Assembly: GCA_015499995.1 (NCBI GenBank)
Contig: JADNRV010000056.1
Location: forward strand, 62,001-126,000
Origin: Flammula alnicola
Taxonomy: Eukaryota > Basidiomycota > Agaricomycetes > Agaricales > Strophariaceae
DNA: 64,000 nt
Direction of reading: 5' to 3'
Shown: piece after piece, positions 22,724 through 33,184 of the stretch
Numbering within the stretch: position 1 is the stretch's first letter
How the letters are laid out: each line of letters opens with the position of its first letter
The notes under the pieces: model-generated
Seen by the model: the letters and a program-made list of their open reading frames with translations, nothing else
What the model was told of the DNA's origin: nothing
Databases searched by the model: none
Made by a program: the position numbers and the translations under genes

Positions 22724-23248
22724 TTATCTTGTCCTGCGCAAGGTCAAGATGCAAGTGTTATCCGTCTCCACTGAAACAGATAGCCCACCAAACAAGGTGT
22801 GCTGGAGCAAACAATCCACACGCAAGACTCCATTCTGGCGACACTCGCCGCTGTCCATAGCCGCTTTCCAACGATTGTCGAAAACGACTTTGATTCTTTC
22901 CTGCTGTCTTTCGGACAGCTCGTTCCACTCGTCGTGTGAGATACGTCGAGTGACTGTAGTGTGAATGGCCTCGAGGACATCCCCGACGGTAATGCCTTCC
23001 GGACGACGGAGCTTTATAGGCCAGTCTCCAGAAAACAACCCGCATGTTATGTCAAGGGAATCGAGCGATGGTAGTGTTGCGGGTTGGGCGAGGTTGGCGA
23101 ATGTGAGGGGTTCATTGGGATTGGGATTGGCGATATCGCGTGCGTTATCGGGCGACTCGCGGAGGTCCCAGTAGACGGGACAGACATGGCCCGGAACAAC
23201 GTCGTGTTGTGAGTAGACGAGGAGTGGGTGGATGGTGAAGTTGGACAT
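22724..23248 (-). CDS. DUF6699 domain protein
   Basis: An intronless 174-aa protein runs from the ATG at 23248 to TAA at 22724-22726. The pattern fits DUF6699, a basidiomycete-rich domain: an opening Trp-Asp block (VCPVYWDLRE), the pair PATLPSLDSLDITCG, a strand block WPIKLRRPEGITVGDVLEAI, an Arg-rich helix with Trp (ISHDEWNEL) and the closing RVDCLLQHTLFGGLSVS. No function is established for the domain. No signal peptide or membrane segment is seen. A TATA box is placed 41 nt upstream. Confidence 0.75.
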   Translation of the reverse strand: MSNFTIHPLLVYSQHDVVPGHVCPVYWDLRESPDNARDIANPNPNEPLTFANLAQPATLPSLDSLDITCGLFSGDWPIKLRRPEGITVGDVLEAIHTTVTRRISHDEWNELSERQQERIKVVFDNRWKAAMDSGECRQNGVLRVDCLLQHTLFGGLSVSVETDNTCILTLRRTR

Positions 23249-24128
23249 TGTGGATGAGCAAGAAGGAAGGAATGTAGACCTTCATTGCCTTTATACCGGA
23301 CCTCTCAAGCCGATACAAGACAGGAGCCCTGGTGTAGAGAAATAACCATCCTCTCAATGACATCCCGACTTGAAAGCAGAATAAGGAAGGAGGCGGGTAT
23401 GTGTCGTCATAGTTAGTACTGGCTGGGACACCGCCACGCTCATACAGCCATCGTTGATAGGCGATCACTTTGGGCCGTATGCAGGGACACTACCTCCGAA
23501 GACATGCCTAGGCTTGGCCGTTCTCCACTAACACGGCCGGTTAACATGGGGCAGAGTAGGGCGAGGGTTGAGGTTACGGCTCACCTGGATACTTAAGCAC
23601 TGCCTCGCCGTCCCGACGCCTGCTACTCCGATCCCGAAGGAATGTCATTGGCCATCCCACAGCATTGATGAACGCAGGATACACGTGTAACGGCATTGAA
23701 GCATAAGGCGAGCGAAGAGCCGGAGACAATGGACTGTCGAGATATCGTTAAGCGCCGAAGAAACTTTCATAAATCATTAGGCTATGCATACCTAGTTGGT
23801 AAAATTTTGCATTGTATAATGGTTGCCATAAATCCATAGAGCCGTGCTCATTGCGACATCCTGCATTCCATAATTTCCATTTGTGAAGGTAAATGCGAAA
23901 ATGCGGATTCCTTTGCAAAGAGGCGTTCTTCAAGCTCCGCTGGATGGTGACTCCTCTCGAAAACCATTGTCGATGACATCGGTGACAAAGTCTGGGTTGG
24001 TTGTGTTAGATGGCTTACTCCCGTAAACATAGCGTTTGTCGGGTATCGAGATATCGGTAGATTCGAAGCATCGCGTCGAACTCTGAATTCGAGACAGAGA
24101 AAGAGAACAGAAAAAAGCAAAGAAATCA
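23249..24128. other. Intergenic, no gene seen
   Basis: This is the upstream region of the DUF6699 gene, extending to the transposable element. Short frames have no support. Confidence 0.35.
23289..23295 (-). promoter_or_regulatory. TATA box of the DUF6699 gene
   Basis: The minus strand reads TATAAAG 41 nt before the ATG at 23248. Motif and spacing only. Confidence 0.5.
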
Positions 24129-24137
24129 CCAGACGAG
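24129..24137 (+). repeat. Target-site duplication, left copy
   Basis: The sequence ccagacgag is repeated exactly at 25210-25218 on the other side of the element. Confidence 0.7.
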
Positions 24138-24144
24138 AGTTGTT

Positions 24145-24221
24145 GACTTTCCGCCCTGAACCTTAATTTTTATTTGGGATATGGAATTCTAGAAAGTCCG
24201 CCCCGCCTTTGTTTACTTTGG
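24145..24221 (+). repeat. Left terminal inverted repeat
   Basis: 77 nt, matched by the reverse complement of 25125-25202 with one substitution (gatatgg against gatttgg) and one extra C in the right copy. Confidence 0.8.
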
Positions 24222-25124
24222 TTCTCGACCGAAAATAGGCAGAGCGCGGGCAGCCGTTCATCGGGCCGCAAACGCTCAAAGTCCGGATCCCTGTTGGCTC
24301 ACAGGAGCTGCAGGCCCAACGGCGGGATGACACACGCATAATACTTAAAAGATAATTTAAGTGATATTTCTACAGAGAAAAGTACATACACGGCGAGGTA
24401 AGAAACGGACAGGTTAATACTAAGTATGCAATGTACATAGGCCGCTCTGGTTACGTAGTTGACATTGAGAAGGAGCATTGTTGGTGACATACCTGGTGGG
24501 CCTCCCACTGCCTGGATCCCCCTTCGTGTTCCTCCACTGCCCATGCTCCTGCGGTGCTGGCGAGTGTTTGTGTTTGTGGGTGGGTTGTAAGCGTCCACGG
24601 GCGGTCCAGGGGTGTTCGTGGGCGTCTGAGGTGTTCGCGAGTGGCTGTCGGTTGCTCGCGAGCCTTCGTGGGTGACGATAGACATCCACAGGCGGTCGAG
24701 AGGGGTGTTCGTGCCTAGCCGCACGTAACCGAGGCTCGGGGCTGTCTGAGCGTGTTTCAAGGGTGGTCAATGGAGATCATGGGCGGTTGGTCAGAGTTGT
24801 ACGCCAGTGGTGAGCAATTTGCACTCACATCTCGCACCTTCCTCCCACTCCGTTCTCATGATAGAGTCTTGTAGCTCGAGTCCGTTCGGGCTCTCGTGCA
24901 CCATCGAGACCGCCGCCCTGAAGTCGAAGAAGAACGGCTGGGGCGAGATGCCCGCCATGACCATGGTGCAAGTCCAGGGGTACCGCTAATGAAGGCGCAG
25001 ATTCAGTTCACGCCAGCAGGTCGCAAAGGGGGGGTTCTGGAGGTGAGTTCAGCGGGGATGATGGTGCCAAGTAAGAAAAGCAGGAGTTATTCTTAGCACG
25101 TAAGTACCCATTTCGGACAATGAG

Positions 25125-25202
25125 CCAAAGTAAACAAAGGCGGGGGCGGACTTTCTAGAATTCCAAATCCCAAATAAAAATTAAGGTTCAGGGCGGAAAG
25201 TC
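25125..25202 (-). repeat. Right terminal inverted repeat
   Basis: 78 nt, the inverted partner of 24145-24221. It lies 246 nt before the probable start of the ABC transporter pseudogene. Confidence 0.8.
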
Positions 25203-25209
25203 AAAAGTG

Positions 25210-25218
25210 CCAGACGAG
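25210..25218 (+). repeat. Target-site duplication, right copy
   Basis: The sequence ccagacgag matches 24129-24137 in direct orientation. Confidence 0.7.
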
Positions 25219-25464
25219 TGACTTCATATTTGGCACTATTTGGTTGATATCGCCTTCAACATCGTGGGACTCGGCAGCGAAGCAACCACATGGATAGCGC
25301 GATAATCGACAAACATTTCTCCTCACAACTAGATCTCTATCATCAAAAAAATGCATACATTTAACGCGCACAACACGGAGAATTTCATAAGAAAAGCGTT
25401 AATTATGTTGGCGCTGTCTTATTGACTCCCAATCCCAACCGGAAGGCCTCTTTCATCAATCCAA

Positions 25465-28400
25465 ATGTCCATACCACTCTTCGAAGCAGAAGCAGCCGTA
25501 TTCACGGCGATTCTTGCGACTTTAAGTCTCCTGACCCTTCTCACTTCGTCGTTAAAACTCGGACAGTTTCTCTTGCGTTTTCCTGCTGAAAGTGTTATCG
25601 CAGGCCTGAAGGGAGATCCTTTCAACATCGCGAAAGAAGAAGATTTCTCGGATGGATTCCCGACGCGTTCTACTGACCATTTCTGGGCTAAGGTATGCAT
25701 GAAAATTCAAGATGATTGGTAGTATGCTGATCTGAATCCTGATTCTTAGATGTTGGGACGTAAGATAGTATTGGTCTTTCTCCAAGTCATAACCTTCAGC
25801 GCATGGCTACAGCGTTATGGCAAGGGTTGCTCTTTTGGCCTGTGCGGTAGAGAAACGACTCATTTGACGGACGGACTTTACATGTTTCTTGCTGCTTGTC
25901 TCCTCGCTGTCGCGGTTTTCCCTCTCCTCAGCCAGGAGAAGAGCCAGAGCCATACGCGCTCCATTTCGCATTTATCGTTCCTTTTCACAGTCAAAGTCTT
26001 TTTGCTGCTCACAATCACCATGCTGCCTGTCAAGGCTGTGCAGGCTTCATCAAACCTGTATTAAAACTTGGATGTGTGGACCATCGATGTCGTCTGCACT
26101 GTTATATCCTGGGAAATCACGATCACCACACCGCTAGGCCCCCCAGTCCACTATCCACAGGAGAAGATCTATTCGACCAAGACTCTATCCTCTTCGGGAG
26201 AATTTCCTGAAGACAACGTGTCGACAGAAAATGGTACGTGCGCACACAGCTTATCTCACGTTGAACTCGGTCCTGACATCGACTTTCATCAAGTTGTGTC
26301 TCTTTATGGCACGTTGTTCTTTTCGTATGCCACCAGGGTCTTTTTCCTTGGAAGATCGAAGAGCTTGATCACTTTCGACCAACTCCCTCTCCTACCAGCC
26401 AATTTACGTGCAGCTGTCAATCTATCCGAGATGAAATATGCGATGCGCTATGTTAAGATTCCTTTCGGAATGCTGACCCGACTGGGGTCTGGGTTCCAAC
26501 TTGCCTACCCGCTCCTCCGAGTGAATCTTCCCTTGATAGGTGGTCTTCAGCTCATATCGGCTTTGGCAGCCGTCATGTTTTATTGATTCAACTGTTCCTT
26601 TCGTATCTGGAAAGAGATCCCGGGCGCAAAGAAATGTCTTGGGGCCTCCTCTATGTCGCGGGCATTTTCATAACCCAGTGTGCGCTGGTAATCGGTGAGA
26701 CGCGTTTGTGGTATATGCCTTCTTGACCACTCATTGCGAGTCTAGTCAACGCCCAGCTTTGGTCCATATCCAGCAATAATCTTCGAACACGCCTCAGTTT
26801 ACAGTTGAACTCTTCTGTATGCCAAGACGTTAGTCAGGAAAGATGTGCCTAGTTCGAGTTCAGGTGGATCACCTTCCGACGGCGACAGCTCAGAGACATC
26901 CGCAGATTTTTCAAGCAAGGCGGAGGTGATGACGCTTATGACTACGGATGTCGGGCGCGCCCGCGAGCTGGCGAGGCATATCTTTACTTTAACAGGTACC
27001 TCGTCTTCTCTTATGTGCTCATTCGGACATGTTTCAACTATGACTCGTAGATTTTTCCATCGGCGTTTCGATTGGAACATACATGCTCTACAACCTCCTC
27101 GGTAAGTACATGCCATCTCATCCTCCAACAAATGGCATTAACATTGCTGTTCATGTAGGTGTCTCGGCTTTCGTTGGACTTACTATTGCTGTGTTTTTGG
27201 TCCCTTTGAATCGACTCGCAGGGAAATTTGTGGTTGCGTACCAGCAAAACGTCATGAAATGCCGCGATGAACGCGTGGCGTTGACAAATGAGGTTTGTTG
27301 CTGGTGGTTTAATGTCCGTAAAGTTACCATTGACCATATTTTTCTCTGTGCAGTTCCTTGGTGCGATTCGTATGATCAAGGTTCCTTGAAGTTCCCCGTA
27401 TACTGGTCACAATATAATTACTGAATCTCTGGGGTTCCTAGTCCATGGCTTGGGAAAGAAGTTTCGAGAAGCGCATTCTCAAAGTCAGGGCAAGAGAGCT
27501 GAAGTACCAGAAGCAGATCTTTCGATTTGAGGTCGGCATCGCCTTCGATTTAGGGGATTTCATTGAGATAACACTAAAATACGATTTGCGGACTCTGTGG
27601 AATTCATTGGAGTTTGCCTCACATATACCGAGCTTATTGTGTGGACTAATACTTGTTCGCCATTCTTTTCTAGGAACTCTATCCCGCTGTTATTCGGATT
27701 GGGTTGCTTCTGGCATTTCGCTGTGGTACGCAGAGAAGAGCTCACTCCTACCATTGCTTTTACGGCTGTAAGTTCACGAATGCTATTCAAGGCCAAAGTT
27801 TAAATGATAGCCTCTATAGATCGTCAGTGCGTTGTGATGCAACCTGTGACCGCCAGCCAGGCTTTTTGACCTTTTCTTCTCAGTCTTCGATGAAATCAAA
27901 TACGCCCTCAACGAGCTCCCAGAGTTTCTTGTAGAGGCCTTGCAGGTAATGACCATATCTATTCATTATTTGCATTTCCTTAACGATATGGGAAGGCTTT
28001 CGTATCGCTTCGAAGGATCGAAACCTACCTCAACGTTGCAGAGGTCAAGGTTAGGCCCGCTGGAAACTCCTCCCAACAAGCCCTCGAAGTCGCCCTTCAT
28101 TCAGCCATGATCAGTTGGCCGCAGATACGAGCTTCGAGTTCGCATGCCGAGCAGTCAATTTCTACGCCACGGACCAGATTCTCGCTAATCAACATCTCGA
28201 CAACTTTTCCTCGAAGAGAAATTTCCCTCATTTGCGGGAAAATAGGCTCAGGAAAGACGCTTCTTCTGCTTGGTGGGTAAAATGCCTTTCTTTATTTGGA
28301 ACCCTTGGTTGAACGATTCTCGTACCACAGCTTTATTGGGCGAGGCGGATGTCCTGGCAGGACACGTTTCATGCCCTCGCTCGGCGGTTGATTCATACGC

Positions 28401-29162
28401 ATTTTTAGCAAACATAGATGAAACGGAGAATTGGACTGTTGATGGGATATGTGCATATGTGCTGTGTCAGAACTCGGAGACAATTTTTCGACAGGGTAGT
28501 ATACATTCTACTTTTGGTTTCAATCATTCCCACCTGCTAATGGCGTTCTCAGAGAGAAACAACTGCTTTGCATGGCCAGAGCCCTTCTTCGACGTTCAAA
28601 GGTATTGCTTATGGATGAGGTCCGTTGTTGAAAATTTTGTCTAAAACATTGGAGACCTGACAAACTCTTGAACTTAGGCCACGGCAAGGTAGTCAAGTCC
28701 TACCCATCTTCACGCGAAATACTCACATGTTTCACAAGTGTTGACTATGCTACGGACGAAATCATAAGCAAGACAATCAGAAAGTAGGCCAGTCTACTTG
28801 AACCGTCGAATCACTTCGTGTTGACCTCCATGACTCCAGAGAGTTTGCTGATAGCACTATTATTACTATTGCACACCGACTGCGCACAGTCATCGACTAT
28901 GATCGCATTGGTTATACTTCAAAAGTATGCCTACATCTACTAACCTATATTTATTCTGTGATAGATCATGGTGATGGATGAAGGCAAGATCGTGGAGTTA
29001 GACAGGTATGAAGCAACTAGCCATCATTTTGCTTCCAAAACAGCTGACGCAACTTTCCTCAGTCCTCGGACGCTGATAAACGACAAGGGCTCCAGGTTCC
29101 ATATGCCGTGCAAGGCAGCTGGGCCGGAGGAATTCGCCAGACTAATGGCGATGGCAAGGTGA
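25465..29162 (+). pseudogene. MRP-type (ABCC) ABC transporter with central deletion and further breaks
   Basis: Intact relatives have about 1,400-1,600 aa arranged TMD0-TMD1-NBD1-TMD2-NBD2 and export conjugates across vacuolar or plasma membrane. Here the start (MSIPLFEAEAAVF), the first helices, the block TTPLGPPVHYPQEKIYSTKT, TMD1 and the NBD1 Walker A (CGKIGSGKTLLLLALLGEAD; Walker A near 28236-28259) are readable over several good introns. After DGICAYV near 28460 the sequence jumps at once to an NBD2 signature region (VSELGDNFSTG), then Walker B (KVLLMDE), the D-loop TASVDYATDE, the H-loop TIAHRLRTVIDYDRI and the C-terminus at TGA 29160-29162. The rest of NBD1, all TMD2 and NBD2 Walker A are missing, and the join is out of frame. 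Other breaks are TAA at 26062-26064, a frame shift near 26583 and a 2-nt shift near 26818. It cannot make a working full transporter. Confidence 0.85.
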
Positions 29163-29567
29163 ACACATATAGCCCGCCGGCTATGCAGATTGGCGCCCAC
29201 TGGCATCGTAATGATTGGAGGCAAAATGGAGGTAACGCTAGACAACGGAGAGGCATTGACACAGAACGAGTTGACGTATATTGAAGTTGGTGATATGAAA
29301 GAGGAAATGTTAGCAAGAGCAGTAAGAGAATTTATTGGGAATTCGGTGTTCACTGTGGATGGTCATTGCCATTGCTCATTGGCAACGAAGAAAATCTTCA
29401 AGGGCGTTACTAAATAGTAATAGTAGGCAGCGGGTGGCAGTCACTCGAGGCGCCTTGCTGGAATCAATTTCTACCTGCGATGCAAAGCACAACCGTTGCT
29501 AGTCACATCCCAGCAGGCTGACTTTGTACACGACTCCGAGTAGGTAGCAGTTGCGATTGGTGCGAAA
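29163..29567. other. Intergenic with one short open frame
   Basis: A plus-strand frame at about 29209-29417 (containing IEVGDMKEEMLARAVREFIG) has protein-like composition but no start context, splice partner or known family. It may be a fragment. Otherwise this is the promoter of the DUF1770 gene. Confidence 0.3.
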
Positions 29568-30331
29568 ATGGCGCGTGATGATCGCTGTTGTTTGGATCTG
29601 GTGCTGAGTGCAAACACGACGCTTGGCTTTCCTCCTCCACCGCCCACTGCCATGGCCTCCGCATCGCCAGTTGTGTTTCACCAACCTAAACATGTCCATA
29701 CAGAAGGGTACAATTCGCACCACGCTCGAGCACGCCTACCTGTGATACCCGATTTGCGCTTCGAATACAGCTACCTGCGCAGCATACGGCCATATGTCGA
29801 AGTCGAAGTCGAGAGAGTCGGAGGCGCCTCGGAGAATCCATATACGGAGGTAGAATTGGTCGACCAGACTCTGGTAGAGGAGGGATACGAAAAGCTGGAT
29901 ACTTCTCTTGAGATCACCAGGATAGAGAAGGAGACGGAAGTCACGGTGGTGCGACCTTCAGCTCCGTCGGGTCCGTCAGAGATCATTCGCGTGCAGTGGA
30001 AGAAGGTTATCTGGGTGACTATGCGCGACCAGGTCATCAGTCCACTGCTGCAAGGGGCCCTGTGGTAAGCGCGCCCTGCTATATCAACTTGGGGTAGTCC
30101 ACTGATATTCACATTTGCGACAGGGCACTCGCAAGTTATTACTTGACACCATTCTCTGCCCAGATCGGTTCCCGGATGGGCACATTCGTACACGAGCGCA
30201 TGCCGACTAAAGAGGGGCTTGGAGTTACATGGCTGCGGAACTGGGCTAAAAACATTGGACTCTCGAGTGGGAGCCATAATGCCAATATTCAAACACAGAG
30301 GACATCCAATACAAGTAGCTTCAGATACTGA
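29568..30331 (+). CDS. DUF1770 fungal protein
   Basis: Two exons joined at about 30064 (donor gtaagc) and 30124 (acceptor gcgacag) give roughly 235 aa ending FRY at TGA 30329-30331. The characteristic block is VIPDLRFEYSYLRSIRPYVE, followed by the helical segment VTMRDQVISPLLQGALWALA. This matches my memory of DUF1770, a fungal domain of unknown role. An alternative start is the ATG at 29652, just before a likely low-complexity linker. The hydrophobic C-terminal stretch may touch a membrane. The stop lies only 56 nt from the stop of the convergent GPI12 gene. Confidence 0.65.
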
Positions 30332-30387
30332 GGGTATAAATTATACTATACAATCTGTATGTTTTACAGCACAGCCGAAAAGCTTGA

Positions 30388-31402
30388 TTACGGCGTCGCT
30401 TCGATCCAGGCGTTGACCCACATGTATTTCGAGAACGCGACGTACAACCACCGGAACCAGACCATCTGGCTCTCATGGGCCTGCATGGACATGAGAGCTT
30501 TCAAATATCCCTCATACCCGGTAATGAAGACAGGCATGGCCTGCGCGTCATAGTTCAGGGGAATGGCAGGCGTCAAGAGTTCGGGATAGTAGATGCTGAG
30601 CACGTCGATAATGAGCTTTTCCAACCGCTGCATGCCGCGGAACGCGTACATCTCAACTTTCCCTAAGGAAACTGAGAGGATGCTGATGTATTTGTATTGG
30701 AGAGAGGTCGAGACCAAAGTGAATAGGCGGATAGTCTGTTTTGACGACGTTTCCCCGAGGTTTTTAATCAGGGTCTGGGCACCCTCAGGCAAGGATTTGT
30801 GGTTGGGATGGGATGATACCCCAATTTCGTCGAAGGTTAGTATCTGGGGGTGAAAGAAAATCTATGAGCAGAGGTTGAGTTTAGAGATGAGGGAGATCCA
30901 TACTGTGTCGATTTTGAGATTAAGCACATAAGGCTTGAGGGCGGTCGCAATAACAGTAGGATCCCAGTGCGCCGTCATATTATCCTGGAGCTCTCTGCAA
31001 ATCCAAACGGTTTGTGAGTTTCCGGTCATATGGGACACGTTTGAGTGCGTACGGGTGGTCAACAAGCCATCTCCTCGTTGCCGGAACTCCAAGGATGTCC
31101 AAGCTACGAACGAGCTCAGTCCTCCTCGTCTCTCCAAGTCCTTCAGCGTTGCCATTTGACAAACACACATGGTAGAAATTGATAGACGCGTGCGCTGATT
31201 TTTCTGCGAGCGATACGATAGTCGGCGCGAAAAACATAGACTCGTCATCTGGATGAGCCGTCACGAGCAGAATATTTTTGGCGACCACGTCCCATTCCTT
31301 TGGTTTCTGAGTAACGAAGAGACTGTTTGACTCGAGAGGTTGGTAGAGGGCGCCTATGAGCAAGGAGACTACGAGGACGAAGATTGCTGTTGATGAGACC
31401 AT
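30388..31402 (-). CDS. GPI12: N-acetylglucosaminyl-phosphatidylinositol de-N-acetylase (PIG-L / Gpi12)
   Basis: ER membrane enzyme that removes the acetyl group from GlcNAc-PI, the second step of GPI-anchor synthesis. Three exons join in frame. The N-terminal anchor (TAIFVLVVSLLIGALYQPL) precedes the metal-binding signature NILLVTAHPDDESMFFAPTI, then CLSNGNAEGLGETRRTELVR and VPATRRWLVDHP. After the first intron comes DNMTAHWDPTVIATALKPYV, and after the second LTFDEIGVSSHPNHKSL, carrying the conserved HPNH. The C-terminal hydrophobic part includes VWFRWLYVAFSKYMWVNAW. The length of about 290 aa is normal and all key residues (HPDD, HPNH) are present. A TATAAATA box lies 35 nt upstream of the ATG. 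This is the best-supported minus-strand gene in the middle of the window. Confidence 0.92.
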
Positions 31403-31436
31403 TTTGAAAGTCTCAACGACAAGTCAAGAAGCCTTG

Positions 31437-31444
31437 TATTTATA
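31437..31444 (-). promoter_or_regulatory. TATA box of GPI12
   Basis: The minus strand reads TATAAATA 35 nt before the ATG at 31402. Motif and spacing only. Confidence 0.5.
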
Positions 31445-32143
31445 GTCTAACTTGAAGTATAGTATACTACTCCGACTCGAAAGCATTGATACTGTTTGTC
31501 ACATGATCTACCAATGAACTAATTTATCCGAGCAATACCCGAATAGGTTTTAATTACCAGCCCAAGTATGCATTTGTCGCATAAAATACGACGCATTCGT
31601 CGAGCTTTGAACTATGCTGTTTGCTCTAAAGTCGAAATTTAGAAGTACTAAGTCCTCGACATCACATTTATGTGTATTTGATCAGACGCGATCGCGTCGC
31701 GTCGCGTCGCGCCCGAGTCGGCAATGAGCCCAAAACACACGCCTTCAGGATATATAGTGATTCTGCGGGCCTTCAGGCTCCTTGACACTTTATACGCCAG
31801 CCAGTATCAACTAAATTGTGTATCAAATCCAACTCCAAGCCTTCACTTGCCAATCGCTCAAATGTATCTTCAACATGAAAGTCTGCATCCCTCACGGTCT
31901 TTACTTTAATAATAATAAATATAAGCAAGGCACCCGTTTCGGAAGCGATTCGAGACCATCGATGATAATACATCACCAGTGGTTAGATACGTATGTAGAC
32001 AATTCTAGCTCTTTGAGGCTAGGAAGGACAGTGTGTGTCCCTGGAAAGATCTCGCCTGAATTTAACACTTCCATAGTTTGGTCTGTCAAGCGACGAATGT
32101 GCAGTGTCATCTCCGTGACCTTTGACAGGGACGGAACCAGCAA
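31445..32143. other. Intergenic, no gene seen
   Basis: A short GC-rich run of gcgtc/gcgat units lies at 31688-31712. Small frames have no support. Confidence 0.35.
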
Positions 32144-33184
32144 TCAGAAGTAGTCCACAAATTGTGTTTCGTTGTGAGAATCGATGTAAGGACTGTAAAG
32201 CACGAATGGATCCAACAAACATGCCGATCGGGAAATCATCCCAAGAAATGGGTCCCAATCATCATGGCAATCGTGTAAGGAGTCGCAGACCGACGAGAAA
32301 TGTAGCTGGGGAAGAGTGAGTCTTTGAAATAACGCTCCAGGATTGCTAACTTCATTGAGTGCTAATTCTTGTAGGTTGTAGAGCATGAGGAAAACATATC
32401 CTGGGTAATCGCATTCTTCAAAGGACATAAAAAAAACCTTGAGCTCCTCGAGAAAATTGCATTGCGATACAGCCGAGAAAAGGAAGAAGTAGTAAACTTC
32501 GCGCAGTTCAAGAGCTCGTAACTGCGACCATGGAGCCTGAGGGTGCACTGGCACCACGGCATCGATAATCAAATGCCCCAATCTCAGGGTGTGAAGGGTG
32601 GGGGATTTCTGAAGAAAACATCATGCAAGAATCCAGCTGCCGGATTTATGATATAAAGTTCGAGGCTTTTAAGTGACTTGAGGATCCCGTTCTTCACGTA
32701 TGTTCCAAAATAATAAGACACATCCAGGAGACTGGCATACGTGATGTTGAATGTAATATGTCTCCATCTGCTTGAGTGGAGGGACATCGATTCAATAATG
32801 GATTTGAGCTGGTATCGCTGACCAAATGTGTAAAATGCGACCTTGAGGTCGAGGGCAGCTCTTTTTTCGATCCAGCCACAACTTGAAGCGCTCCACTTGG
32901 GGTCCTGTAGGCTCTCGAATAACAATTGACGACTAGAGTGTTGACATGGCTAGAACGACGTTCTGCCAATGAGCGGAAACCCGGCTGAGGAGTGGTGCGT
33001 CTGGAGTATAGCGACAACCGTGGTGCGGAATAGATGTGATTCTCGATTTGAGTGGATGCTCAGGCCAATTGTTACATTGGGATCGTCCTTGATGGTAGTG
33101 TGAGACGGCGAGGGTCAGGATCTCTCCTAGTACATCCAACGGTAAAATCTTGTTAATCAATGCAGTAGGCGTATTGATCGGCAT
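32144..33184 (-). pseudogene. Broken F-box / leucine-rich protein gene
   Basis: From the ATG at 33184 the protein opens with an F-box-like helix (INKILPLDVLGEILTLAVSH) and the usual continuation PDAPLLSRVSAHWQNVVLAM. The next codons are STL then TAG (32933-32935), where basidiomycete F-box proteins normally have Trp. The frame then goes on with SSIVIREPTGPQVERFKLWL, the familiar next block. Coding sense then shifts to a different frame (KSIIESMSLHSSRWRHITFN) and again near 32590, where LHTLRLGHLIIDAV starts an LRR-like tail ending at TAA 32144-32146. Intact relatives are substrate adaptors for SCF ubiquitin ligases and are present in large, fast-evolving families in mushrooms. A nonsense codon plus at least two frame breaks make this a probable pseudogene. 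Confidence 0.7.

Larger units (their letters stand above)
24138..25209. mobile_element. Non-autonomous Mutator-like DNA element (MULE/MITE), about 1.07 kb
   Basis: Nearly identical long inverted repeats lie at 24145-24221 and 25125-25202. Reading inward from both ends they match over about 77 nt with one substitution and one C indel (start gactttccgccctgaacc, end gtttactttgg). Just outside the repeats, after a 7-nt less-matched tip on each side, the 9-nt sequence ccagacgag occurs as a direct repeat at 24129-24137 and 25210-25218. Long TIRs plus a 9-bp target duplication are the hallmark of Mutator-like elements. The 900-bp interior encodes no transposase that I can read. It contains a GC- and GT-rich stretch with a degenerate repeated block (gggcggtccaggggtgttcg near 24599 and a variant near 24692). 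The element must be mobilised in trans. High TIR identity suggests recent insertion. Confidence 0.75.

Noticed and set aside
24299..25000. Long open frames inside the Mutator-like element as a transposase
   Set aside because: They are low-complexity Thr/Pro/His-rich or short and contain no block that I recognise from MULE transposases.
28452..28470. Intron explaining the jump between NBD1 and NBD2 of the ABC transporter
   Set aside because: No donor and acceptor pair lies at the jump, and an intron could not supply the missing second membrane domain and NBD2 Walker A. A genomic deletion is the simpler reading.
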